Below are positions 53,571-63,834 of a stretch of 64,000 nucleotides of DNA, in pieces. This DNA is from Lucinisca nassula (taxonomy: Eukaryota; Mollusca; Bivalvia; Lucinida; Lucinidae), in NCBI GenBank assembly GCA_963580285.1, contig OY757024.1, positions 118,981,345-119,045,344 on the forward strand. Direction: 5' to 3'. Under the pieces are notes generated by a model, which saw only the letters and a program-made list of their open reading frames with translations, made no database searches and was not told the origin of the DNA. Each line of letters begins with the position of its first letter. Position 1 is the stretch's first letter. The position numbers and the translations under genes are program-made.

Positions 53571-55585
53571 GGGATTGGGGTTTTATATTAGATTCGGTAC
53601 TGAGTTATTTAGACAAATTGTGGGTATTCCGATGGGTACTAATTGCGCACCTCTTGTGGCTGATCTGTTCTTGTATTGTTATGAAAGAGACTCCTACGCT
53701 ATACTGGTTACCAAAACTTCATAAAAAACCTTACAAAGCACGGCTCTTGCACTACCACTGAACTTTCTAAATTATTAACTTCCTGTCTTACTGCTATTAA
53801 AACGCATGTAATTAAATATTGGGATAAAGTCTTTGAAAGATCAGGAAGAAATCTGTTTTGGTCTAAAAAAAATTCGAATGAGGTTTTAAATAAATTGAAA
53901 TCTAGACATTTTCGTGCTTCTAGTCTGTCTACCTACGATTTTTCCACTCTTTACACTACACTTCCTTATAATCTTATAAAAGAAAAGCTTAATGATTTAA
54001 TTGAATGGAATTTTCACAGAGAAGATTCTCTCTATCTTGCATGTAATGTCAGAAATGCATTTTCACTTCTAAAGAGCATAAGAATTATACACTTTCGTCA
54101 TGTCAGAAAGTGTGTGATGCCCTCACCTTTCTACTTGACAATATTTATATTAGATTCGGTACTAAGTTATTTAGACAAATTGTGGGTATTCCAATGGGTA
54201 CTAATTGCGCACCTCTTGTGGCTGATCTGTTCTTGTATTGTTATGAAAGAGACTTCATTTTGTCGCTTTCCATTGATAACCAATCTGAAATTATTGAAGC
54301 TTTTAGCTCTACTTCTAGATATTTAGATGATTTATTAAATATTGATAATACCTATTTTGATGGTTTGATCAGTCAGATTTACCCCCTAGAACTTCAGTTA
54401 AATAAAGCAAATTCTTCTGATACCGAGGCCCCGTTTTTGGATTTACATCTGTCTATTGTAGATGGATTTGCTTCGTGCAAAATTTATGATAAACGCGATG
54501 ACTTTGATTTTGAGATTGTTAATTTTCCTTTTTTGGATGGTGATGTTCCTCGTGCGCCATTCTATGGCGTTTATATTTCGCAATTAATTCGATTTGCTAG
54601 AGTGTGTAGTCATGTAACTGACTTCAACACTCGTAATAAATTATTAACGGCTAAACTCCTTAATCAGGGTTATCGGTACCATAAACTAGGCAACGCCTTT
54701 TCAAAATTTTATAGACGCCATTCTGATTTAATTTCAAAATTCAATATTGGACTTAAATCTCTTCTGCAACAAGGTCTATCGGAACCCGAATTTTATGGTG
54801 ACTTAGCATATTAATTCAGAAAAATATATAACCGCAATGACTTCAGCACCCAATTTCGTAAAATCATTCTTCGCTATAAAAAGATTGGGTACAACATGGA
54901 TATTATACGACAGACTGCATGCATGGTAGTTAACCCAATCACGGTTGGCAACTTTGCTTTCCTCTTTAATTGCACGCCGGTGGGTCAGGCCTCAGATTCT
55001 ATGACGGCTCAAACGTAAAAGCTTATTGAAAATTAGAGAGATAATGTCGGTTGGTGCCTGATGCTCTGTCTCTGGTCGGGATCATCGGAGTCTAACTGTT
55101 GGTTTTCTTTTGCTCCAGCATTTCAGTGGTTTCTTGCTGTCGAGTCCTCACCGTTGTCTCACTTCTGTGGTTCTTTGATTTTTGTGTTCACGGAGATGTT
55201 GCACTGATGAGTTAGGAGGCCTTCATGCGGACTGAACAAATTATTTGTCTAAATCGCGACGGAAGTAAGGGCGAGGATTGTGGCCACGTAAAATCGATTT
55301 AAGCCCCCCAGTGGAAATCTTCCACTGACCGTTCCAAGGCGGCTCTTCTGTGGCGATTTATTTATGTTGTTGTTTGTTACTTACTGTGTGTATCACTTGT
55401 GTCTTTTGGTTTTGGATGGCCATATGGCCATTTTGTGGGAAAGTAACTGTCCTTATGGCCTTCCTTTGTTTAGGTTTCCATTATAGTCTGGTCGCTTAAT
55501 GTTTGTATTTCTTTCCCTTTGGTGTCTTTTATGGGTGGAGTAAGTTAATTGTATCAATTCCTGATCTTTGTTTTACTTCTACTTT
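53571..55585 (+). mobile_element. PLE-A copy 1 inside pPolB
   Basis: Begins with a 120-bp RT piece (RQIVGIPMGTNCAPLVADLF) joined to PTLYWLPKLHKKPYKAR, i.e. a truncated copy head-to-tail with a longer one. RT motifs run to 54814 with frameshifts near 54070 and a stop at 54812, then complete tail A to 55585. The segment GGTTTTAT flanks the whole PLE block on both sides. Confidence 0.88.
54110..54814 (+). pseudogene. PLE-A RT, C-terminal two thirds
   Basis: An open 234-codon stretch with IVGIPMGTNCAPLVADLF, SRYLDDLLNIDNTYFDGL and FLDLHLSIVDGFASCK, then the thumb region to SEPEFYGDLAY. It starts in frame after a one-base shift relative to the upstream part (53895-54110) that holds YDFSTLYTTLPYN. 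A premature TAA replaces the codon after AY. More than nine tenths identical by eye to 10244-11578. Confidence 0.85.
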
Positions 55586-56903
55586 TCATTTTGTCGCTTT
55601 CCATTGATAATCAATCTGAAATTATTGAAGCTTTTAGCTCTACTTCTAGATATTTAGATGATTTATTAAATATTGATAATACCTATTTTGATGGTTTGAT
55701 CAGTCAGATTTACCCCCTAGAACTTCAGTTAAATAAAGCAAATTCTTCTGATACCGAGGCCCCGTTTTTGGATTTACATCTATCTATTGTAGATGGATTT
55801 GTTTCGTGCAAAATTTATGATAAACGCGATGACTTTGATTTTGAGATTGTAAATCTTCCTTTTTTGGATGGTGATGTTCCTCGTGCGCCATCCTATGGCG
55901 TTTATATTTCGCAATTAATTCGATTTGCTAGAGTGTGTAGTCATGTAACTGACTTCAACACTCGTAATAAATTATTAACGGCTAAACTCCTTAATCAGGG
56001 TTATCGGTACCATAAACTACGCAAAGCCTTTTCAAAATTTTATAGACGCCATTCTGATTTAATTTCAAAATTCAATATTGGACTTCTCTTCTGCAACAAG
56101 GTCTATCGGAACCCGAATTGTATGGTGACTTAGTATATAAATTCAGAAAAATATATAACCGCAATGACTTCAGCACCCAATTTCGTAAAATCATTCTTCG
56201 AAATAAAAAGATTGGGTACAACATGGATGTGATACGACAGACTGCATGCATGGTAGTTAACTCAATCGCGGTTACCAACTTTGCTTCCCTCTTTAATTGC
56301 ACGCCGGTGGGTCAGGCCTCAGATTCTACGTAGAGGCTTATTGAAAATAAAAGAGATAATGTTGGTTGGTGCCTGATGCTCTGTCTCTGGTCGGGCCCAT
56401 CGGAGTCTAACTGTTGGTTTTCTTTTGCTCCAGCATTTCAGTGGTTTCTTGCTGTCGAGTCCTCACCGTTGTCTCACCTCTGTGGTTCTTTGATTTCTGT
56501 GTTCACGGAGATGTTGCACTGATGAGTTAGGAGGCCTTCATGCGGACTGAACAAATCATTTGTCTAAATCGCGACGGAAGTAAGGGCGAGGATTGTGGCC
56601 ACGTAAAATCGATTTAAGCCCCCCATTGGAAATCTTCCACTGATCGTTCCAAGGCGGCTCTTCTGTGGCGATTTATTTATGTTGTTGTTTGTTACTTACT
56701 GTGTGTATCACTTGTGTCTTTTAATTTTGGATGGCCATATGGCCATTTTGTGGGAAAGTAACTGTCCATATGGCCTTCCTTTGTTTAGGTTTCCATTATG
56801 GTCTGGTCGCTTAATGTTTGTATTTCTTTCCCTTTGGTGTCTTTTATGGATGGAGTAAGTTAATTGTATCAATTCCTGATCTTTGTTTTACTTCTACTTT
56901 ATA
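55586..56903 (+). mobile_element. PLE-A copy 2, head-to-tail, 5'-truncated
   Basis: Starts TCATTTTGTCGCTTTCC directly after the tail A of copy 1. Encodes from LSLSIDNQSEIIEAFSSTSR onward, including YLDD; a small deletion near 56085 shifts the frame. Tail A complete to 56903. The shared orientation and a junction inside the RT match the tandem arrangement often produced by Penelope-like elements. Confidence 0.88.
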
Positions 56904-57436
56904 TGGTTTTATTTTAAGTTTAAGGTTGCAGTTCTTATGCGCTGCACCGCTGTATTCACACGTGAAGTGACAATGGTCTCTTACCTTTGGAATCTTTTTA
57001 TCATTCGTCAATTCTTTTCCACATATCCAGGAATGTTTTGCATTTTGGTGATTTTTTTCATCTTGCTGGGTCATTAATATTGGCTCTGGGTTTTTAAACA
57101 TATTTATGGATTGTCGCTCTCGGTTCAACATTTGTAATAATACCTCTACAGAATCCTCACCTCTGTATATTACGGGAGGGTATACTACGTTGTCATATCT
57201 GACAACTTGATAACCAAACCCGCAAGCTTCGTGTTCACTTGTTATTTCTGGTTTGTCTCATTTTTGTTCTGTTTTAGGTTTAATTATACTTTCAAAGTCT
57301 GCATAAATAGGTTGTTTTGTTTTTCTACTTTAGGGATTTGAGAGATAGGAGTGGGAAAGTTAATACCATCCATGTTTAGATTAGGACATTTGGTGTAACT
57401 GTATTTATTGGAAACATGACTAGTCGCTGGATACAA

Positions 57437-57572
57437 AGTAGAAGTAAAACAAAGATCAGGAATTGATACAATTAACTTACTCCACCCATAAAAGACACCA
57501 AAGGGAAAGAAATACAAACATTAAGCGACCAGACCATAATGGAAACCTAAACAAAGGAAGGCCATAAGGACA
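57437..57572 (-). mobile_element. PLE tail A, 136 bp, inside pPolB
   Basis: Only the last 136 bp of tail A, splitting pPolB codons between CLEWALKSA and TSHVSNKYSYTKCPN. Confidence 0.85.
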
Positions 57573-58453
57573 GAGAGCTGATTTAAGAGCCCATTCTAAA
57601 CATCTATCATCGTCGTTTTGAACGTTGATTATTGCCTTTTTGTTTGCAAATGCTTCAGATAAAGGAATATATGATGAACCTTTTAGTGGTTCATATTTTG
57701 CTATGTTCAAGTACAGCTTAATGCAATGGTCAATTTCTAAACCGGAAGCAGTGTTTGTGAATTTTTCAATCCTTGTTTGTAAATAAGCGGTTTGCTTATC
57801 AAAGAATTCATCTACACTAGGTTTATCAAGAACAGCACTTTGTTCTCAATGATTTTGACCAATAACCTGTTTTCGTTTTCCATCACCTTCATCATGAAAG
57901 AACTCCACAGAAAGACCAACTGAAAACTTGATGCCATTATACACTTTTATGTCTTGATTGATTTGCTTGATGATCATAGATTTTTTTGTCAGTAAACAAA
58001 AGAGAACGATCTTTATATTTTTGCACATCAATTTCATATGTTTTGAAATAGTTGCACAATGGCTTGTCAACTAGTTTTAATTCTGAGGTATGATAAACAA
58101 CTTGTTTCAATTCATTAATGACATCATTTTGCAAATGTGCATATTTCTTTTTCAGACGCTTTTCTTTCTTCTTTTTTGCGACGTTTGTCATGTCTGTTTT
58201 GAACTGTCGATTCTGACTGTACTTCCGTCTTTGGTGGTGACGGTGCTTCCGTCGGTGAAAATTCAATCAAGGCTTTGTCTAAGGCCTTATCACTAAGTCT
58301 TCCTTCTTTTTGAAGCTTTATAAATAGCTTAGTTCTGAATTCATATTTGTACTCATTTTTTTTTACTTCTTTTATATACTTGTTTAATATATATTTTTTT
58401 ATTTTAAATAATTATTATAAGTAAAAAAAAAAGTAATTATTATCAGAAAAAAA

Positions 58454-58704
58454 ATGGAGTGTGCATTTTTGAAAGTTGGTAATCATAAACCATGTCAGTT
58501 GAAACCTATTAAAAGATCTAAATATTGTAAATTACATAATAACTTAATGAAAAAAGTAAAGTTGTACACTGCATAAATTGTGGTAGAGGTACTTATACAA
58601 AACACAGAATATGTGTAGGTTTGTGTGCCAGTAAAATTAGATTGAAACATAGGAATGTATATGTTGTTGAATGTGAGAGATTGAGAAAAATAGACATAGA
58701 TTAA
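58454..58704 (+). pseudogene. Small Cys-rich Polinton protein
   Basis: ATG 58454: MECAFLKVGNHKPCQLKPI then SKYCKLHNNLMKK, stop; one frame over it continues CINCGRGTYTKHRICVGLC and ends RKIDID. The Cys/His spacing suggests one or two zinc-binding modules. A one-base indel near 58550 breaks it. Divergent to pPolB, sharing a 97-bp AT-rich spacer. Function unknown. Confidence 0.6.
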
Positions 58705-58717
58705 TTCAATAGTAAGC

Positions 58718-58858
58718 AATGTTAATTTTTTGCTATTAGCTATGCTATTACCAATGTTTTTTTGCTATAAGCAAAGATATTTTGCTATAAGCAAAGTTAT
58801 TTTTTACTATGAGCAAAGCTATTTTACAATGAGCAATGCTAGTAGCAAAGTTAAAAAA
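58718..58858. repeat. Array of short palindromes (GCTATAAGC)
   Basis: TTTTGCTATAAGCAAAG and variants recur about six times with a period of roughly 22-25, degenerating rightward into an A-rich tract at 58852. Confidence 0.7.
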
Positions 58859-58904
58859 AAAAAAAATAAGGAACCAATCAACCAACCAATAATCAGTGGG
58901 TTGA

Positions 58905-59417
58905 TCAGTTTCCCATCGGAGTCTAACTGTTGGTTTTCTTTTGCTCCAGCATTTCAGTGGTTTCTTGCTGTCGAGTCCTCACCGTTGTCTCACCTCTGTG
59001 GTTCTTTGATTTTTTTGTGTTCACGGAGATGTTGCACTGATGAGTTAGGAGGCCTTCATGCGGACTGAAAAAATTATTTGTCTAAATCACGACGGAAGTA
59101 AGGGCGAGGATTTTGGCCACGTAAAATCGATTTAAGGAGGCCCCCAAGTGGAAATCTTTCCACTGACCGTTCCAAGGCGGTGCTTCTGTGGCGATTTATT
59201 TATGTTGTTGTTTGTTTCTTACGGTGTGTATCACTTGTGTCTTTTTTTTTTTGGATGGCCATTTCATGGGAAAGTAACTGTCCTTACTGCCTTCTTTTGT
59301 TAAGGTTTCCATTATGGTCTGGTCGCTAAATGTTTGTGTTTCGTTCCCTTTGGTGTCTTAGATGGGTGGTGTAAGTTAATTGTATCGATTCCTGATCTTT
59401 GTTTTACTTCTACTTCA
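58905..59417 (+). mobile_element. PLE tail A in Polinton
   Basis: CATCGGAGTCTAACTGTTGG to TTTGTTTTACTTCTACTTC. Nearly complete tail, no RT. Confidence 0.85.
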
Positions 59418-59647
59418 CTTTCTTTTTCCTCTTTCGGTAATAGGCTCACTTAATACACACGGCCAAATCCAAAACTGGGAGTCTGGGTATGGTGCTCCAA
59501 AAATCATTTTTCCGGGTGTCCGAAATTTGGTTGTTGAAAGGCAATGACACATGTTTCTTTGCCGAATTTCAATTTGAAGCGCTGGCGAATCACAGCCGGT
59601 GTAGAAAGACGGCTTTCACGTTATTTGGATTCTGTAAACTTTAAGTA
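59418..59647 (-). other. Remnant between PLE copies, possibly coding
   Basis: One minus frame reads RLSTPAVIRQRFKLKFGKET then CVIAFQQPNFGHPEK between stops. It faintly suggests a helix-turn-helix of a transposase, but I cannot assign it. It may be original Polinton sequence or another insertion. Confidence 0.3.
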
Positions 59648-60290
59648 CACTGATGAGTTAGGAGGCCTTCATGCGGACTGAACAAATTATTTGTCTAAAT
59701 CGCGACGGAAGTAAGGGTGAGGATTGTGGCCACGTAAAATTGATTAAAGCCCCCCAGTGGAAATCTTTCCACTGACCGTTCCAATGCGGTTCTTCTGTGG
59801 CGGTTTATTTATGTTGTTGTTTGTTACTTACTGTGTGTATCACTTGTGTCTTTTTATTTTGGATGGCCATATGGCCATTTTGTGGGAAAGTAACTGTCCT
59901 TATGGCCTTCCTTTGTTTAGGTTTTAATTATGCTCTGAGTAAAGTATTTGTCTAAATCGCGACGGAAGTAAGGGCGAGGATTGTGGCCGCGTAAAATCGA
60001 TTAACGCCCCCCTGTGGAAATCTTTCCACTGACAGTTCCAAGGCGGTTCTTCTGTTGCGGTTTATTTATGTTGTTGTTTGTTACTTACTGTGTGTATCAC
60101 TTGTGTCTTTTTATTTTAGATGGCGATATGGCCATTTTGTGGGAAAGTAACTGTATTATGGCCTTCCTTTGTTTAGGTTTCCATTATGGTCTGGTCGCTT
60201 AATGTTTGTGTTTCTTTCCCTTTGGTGTCTTTGATGGGTGGAGTAAGTTAATTGTATCTATTCCTGATCTTTGTTTTACTTTTTCTTTAA
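59648..60290 (+). mobile_element. Two PLE tail A pieces in tandem
   Basis: 59648-59942 starts CTGATGAGTTAGGAGGCC and is cut at TTTAGGTTTTAATTATGC. 59943-60290 restarts GTATTTGTCTAAATCGCGAC and reaches the terminus. Head-to-tail order again. Confidence 0.8.
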
Positions 60291-60359
60291 AATTAGCTTG
60301 CGGTGCTTAACTTTGGCTAATTATTTATTATTATTATTATTATTTTTTTGCCTTTCTTC

Positions 60360-61147
60360 TGCAGGGATAACATCATTTTCTTCAAAAATCTCGGACATAC
60401 CCTTCCCGGCATTTACACCTTTTCTTCGTTCGGGTCGATGAGCATGGTGGGCGAAGCTTGCTTACCAAGTAATGCTTAATATCCGCGGACGCCTGATTAC
60501 ACTCTTCTGGAGTCCATGTCTGTTGATCCGAACATTGATATATTGCCATTTTGTCTCTGGATTAACGATTTTGGATTAACGCTTTGGTACCACGACCTAA
60601 ACTATATTTCTCTTAGGCAATGGTCGAAACTATCTCTGTCTTTAGTAAAAAACATGCAAACCCATTTTGTTTGTCACGTAAATCTTTCAAAACAGAAATG
60701 TATCTCTGTGAAATAACCCAAACTGATTGTTCTGCGTGTCTGCCTGAAAAAGCAAGCTCTGACAGCATGTCTTTTTTTCTTAGTCAATTCTTTTGTGGCA
60801 GAGCAATCATCAATGATGTACAAGGTTGGTTTACCAGCCAATTTATCAAAAAACAACAGAAACAGTTCCTAAAGCCTTTCTGTTCCATCTGACATCACAG
60901 GATTCACTATTGTTATGTTTTTGTCTTTTTGTTTTCGAACATCGCCAATCCAACTTCTGTTTTTGTACGCATTGTTTCAGTTTATTGTGGGGCACAAAAT
61001 GACTTTATTATCAAACACATTAGCATACTCTGATTCTAATAAATCTAACACAAACTATGTCTTTTCTCAACCAGGCTGACCACAAATGTTGGCTCTATGA
61101 GGATATGTTGGTAATTTACTAATAGACAACTTGTTTGAATCTCCCAT
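60360..61147 (-). pseudogene. Polinton packaging ATPase (FtsK/HerA type)
   Basis: ATG at 61147, inside the end of the capsid gene (29-bp overlap, different frame). YPHRANICGQPG leads into the Walker A loop, which is ruined: the residue after GQPG is a TGA stop and the next Gly is Glu (G-x-x-G-stop-E-K-T). Further on: LDLLESEYANVFDNKVILCP, PTLYIIDDCSATKELTKKK (Walker B with IIDD), then, after a frameshift, SELAFSGRHAEQSVW and RYISVLKDL. The C-terminal ENDVIPAEERQ at 60360-60410 is separated by about 200 bp of unexplained sequence (60430-60630). In viruses of this lineage the enzyme pumps DNA into capsids. Confidence 0.85.
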
Positions 61148-62374
61148 TTTCAAAATTAATTTGCGCGTCCTGAATTATATATAGGTAAATATTTAAATTT
61201 TCATTTGATTCTTGTTCTTTTTCAATTTGTATTGTGACCCCTCCACTGGCATTCCCTATCCTTCTGCCACTGCCATGAAGTGTATTGTCATCTGTAGAAC
61301 GCAAGTCAAGCCATATAAAGCATAACGATTAGTGAGATACTTTTCAATGTTAGTATCGCTGAAATATAAATCCTTAGCCACTTTATCAATCACTTTGTCT
61401 CGTTATGATGTTAAAGCAAAGTTTCTATTGATTTCATCCCATTGTTGATATGGACGCATGCCTTGACTGACGCATGCCTTGACTGAATAGTTGATTTGGT
61501 ATGCCTTCAATTGTTATTTCTACTTTTTTGGTTTTAGGGTTATAATACTCTTCGGTGCCTGTTCTGTCTGGGTCTTCAAAAAGCATCAGAATACCTTTCA
61601 TGCTTCTTGCTGGAGTCAGATTTGTTTTCTGTTATTTTTCTGTGTCGTAAAACACGATCATACAATATTGCCATTCTACCAGCGTACTGGTCACGTATTT
61701 GACGTGCAAGTTCAGAGTCAGTAACCATATCGAATTCCAAACTGATGCCTTTTGTTACATAACTACTAGCTGTATCGCTTGAATTAATGACTTTCATATA
61801 ATCGTTAAATGTAAGCTCATATTCCAGCCTGTCACCAGGTCCTGCTTGGTAAAAAGGCATGTGAGTTTCTAACAGTTCAAAATCTAGTGGAATGCAAAAT
61901 CTGATTGCATAGGTAGTGGCAATGGCTTCGTCTTCCTTATCAAAAGAAGCATATCTCGCGCCAACTCTGTGTTTTAACATGCTTGATTTACCGATGCCTT
62001 GATAATGCATATTTAGTCGCTCAGTAGGAGACTTCCACAAATCAATGTAGCAGTGATAAATGTCACTGTCATCTATAGACATTCCTTCATTGCCACTTAT
62101 TCTTATGACTGTTTTCTTGATAATGGCTCTTCCAAGATTCTGATAAACCGTTGCGTTAGCGTCAGTGCTGACTAATTCAAAATCAAACGCCAAACGAGCA
62201 GAACGTGGAACTATAACATCATTGTTGCTTAGGTTAGGAAATCTAACAAGTAACTGTTGATTTTGATCAATAGTGCTTGGAGTATTAGTTATTACTACGC
62301 TTTGACGAATTCCTTGTACCACGAGGTTCTCTTACTTTTCTGTAAGGATCGAGCTTGTTTCCGTATGCAGACAT
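61119..62374 (-). pseudogene. Polinton major capsid protein (double jelly-roll)
   Basis: Start MSAYGNKLDPYRKVREP at 62374, then a one-base shift near 62325 into the long open frame (to 61576): GIRQSVVITNTPSTIDQNQQ, FPNLSNNDVIVPRSARLAF, GRAIIKKTVIRISGNE, FCIPLDFELLETHMPFYQAG, LEYELTFNDYMKVI. A second shift near 61610 leads to KGILMLFEDPDRTGTEEYYN, and the C-terminal part (61119-61304) has DDNTLHGSGRRIGNASGGVT and NIYLYIIQDAQINFENGRF. These are the conserved blocks of Polinton capsid proteins. At least three frameshifts and stops make it a fossil; the full length would be about 415 codons. Confidence 0.9.
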
Positions 62375-62423
62375 TTTTTATAGTCAAAAATGATTTATTT
62401 TCAAAATATAAATAAATTTCAAA

Positions 62424-63272
62424 ATGGCAGAAGGTGGTATGGAATACGAGAATCCTGAATTCGATAGAGATGATTATGATAAAGATGATTATGATAAAGA
62501 AACTTTTTTAGACGACCACGAATTTCAAAGAACACTGGATAATCAATATAAAGCACTAGACGATCTGACAGGCAACACTAAAGAAGAACACCGAAAGGAT
62601 TTGTTAAAAATGACACTGAAACGATTTTATGAAAGAAATAACGAGTCTGTAAGAAAGGATGAAGATGAAAATGAATTGTTTCTCACAAATGATGAATATG
62701 GCAGACCACTGCTTGGTATACAGGATGAAGATGGAAAAATTACAAAAGTTACAAACCAGATGCCGTCCTGCAGTTTTATTCACTTGTTACAATTCTAAGA
62801 AAATATAAAGTTATTTTTATCAGAAATACTCTTGGCATAACCGATTATCAAACCCCTGCTACAAGAATAAAAGAAGGCAGAGCAGAATAAGCAAATTTGA
62901 TCAAAACAAGAGACCAGATTACAACAGAAAACATTCCAATGCAAGATTTATCTTCAAAAAAGATGTGCAAAATGTAGTAGACACTGCAAAAATGTTGAGA
63001 CAACTGTTACATCTCTTATTGATAATTTAGAGCTGCCTGAATTAAAAAATACACGCACACAAACAGAAGGTCTAACATTCGGAGAACTGCAAGGTCTAGA
63101 TAAGACTCTATAATCTATTCGTGGTGAACTTACAAATAATTTGGCAAAGCTGACAAACATTGATAAAGATATAGCAAAGGAACAAAGAAAACTACAAGAA
63201 GCTGAAGATGAAATCAGCAAAAACGTTATAACTGCACGTTTAAAAAAATTCGAAGATGAAAAAGCTACAAAG
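62424..63272 (+). pseudogene. Polinton gene with acidic N-terminus and coiled coil
   Basis: Starts MAEGGMEYENPEFDRDDYDK, 49 bp from the divergent capsid gene. Contains EEHRKDLLKMTLKRFYERNN, open to 62798, then is broken by frameshifts through 62800-63000, and resumes as LTFGELQGLDKTL, stop, SIRGELTNNLAKLTNIDKDI and KEQRKLQEAEDEISKN, ending KKFEDEKATK where a PLE tail cuts it at 63273. The Leu heptads of the last 60 residues predict a coiled coil. Recurrent in Polintons; role unknown. Confidence 0.6.
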
Positions 63273-63707
63273 TAGAAGTAAAACAAAGATCAGGAATCGA
63301 TACAATTAACTTACTCCACCCTTCAAAGACACCAAAGGGAAAGAAATACAAACATTAAGCGACCAGACCATAATGGAAATTTAAACAAAGGAAGGCCATA
63401 AGGACAGTTACTTTCCCACAGAATGGCCATATGGCCATCCAAAATTAAAAGACACAAGTGATACACACAGTAAGTAACAAACAACAACATAAATAAATCG
63501 CCACAGAAGAACCGCCTTGGAACGGTCAGTGGAAAGTTTTCCACTGGGGGGCTTAAATCGATTTTACGTGGCCACAATCCTCGTCCTTACTTCCTTCGCG
63601 ATTTAGACAAATAATTTGTTCTGTCCGCAGGCAGTCCTCCTAGCTCATCAGTGCAAAATCTCCGTGAACACAAATAATCAAAGAACCACAGAGGTGAGAC
63701 AACGGTG

Positions 63708-63834
63708 GGGGTCACTGATGAGGCCTAATTGGCCGAAACTAGCTAGTCTGGCCCAGAAAACATGTACACGCCATATTTTTCAGTTCTTCGGTGTACTCCT
63801 TGCTTCCAAAGGATAACCCTTTTATAGAACATAT
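63708..63834 (+). mobile_element. HHR-2 single insertion
   Basis: About 127 bp beginning at stem I of the ribozyme and ending at the common CTTTTATAGAACATATT terminus, cleanly inside a PLE tail A. Confidence 0.82.
63709..63754 (+). ncRNA. Hammerhead ribozyme, HHR-2 family, intact
   Basis: Stem I GGGTCA (63709-63714) with TGGCCC (63749-63754); CTGATGA 63715-63721; stem II GGCC-TAATT-GGCC (63722-63734); GAAA 63735-63738; stem III CTAGCTAG; cleavage expected after C63748. Every invariant base is present. Best copy of this family in the window. Confidence 0.88.

Larger units (their letters stand above)
51446..58356 (-). pseudogene. Protein-primed DNA polymerase B (pPolB), interrupted
   Basis: Minus-strand gene of about 3.4 kb once inserted DNA is subtracted, near the usual 1100-1200 codons. 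N-terminal segment with KYEFRTKLFIKLQKEGRLSD from about 58356; LNIAKYEPLKGSSYIPLSEA at about 57710-57650; zinc-binding WICGKELT/VRDHCHF/CNLKL near 56930-57030; exonuclease-domain text IPIVFHNLKGYDSHLIM at 53515-53570 and LRFLDSFQFMSSSLAK; palm motif A YYDANNLYGWAMSQP at 52436-52482; FGKTMENLRKRVE; motif C YTDTDSL at 51686-51706; C-terminal KMKDECAGTPIAEYIGL. Two PLE insertions and at least six frameshifts or stops. The C-terminus stops early at KKAKGVKNM. It would replicate the element using a protein primer. Confidence 0.9.
48640..63272. mobile_element. Maverick/Polinton relic with nested insertions
   Basis: Contains protein-primed DNA polymerase B, retroviral-type integrase, FtsK/HerA-type packaging ATPase and double-jelly-roll major capsid protein, the diagnostic set of Polintons, plus small genes that accompany them. 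Intergenic gaps are short and AT-rich; neighbouring genes are often divergent. At least five PLE-A insertions (53571-56903, 57437-57572, 58905-59417, 59648-60290, 63273 on) post-date it. Terminal inverted repeats and target duplication were not identified; the right end is masked by PLE sequence. Confidence 0.88.

Noticed and set aside
48640..63272. An active endogenous virus
   Set aside because: Walker A of the ATPase is destroyed, and capsid, integrase and polymerase frames all carry several breaks; no terminal repeats were found.
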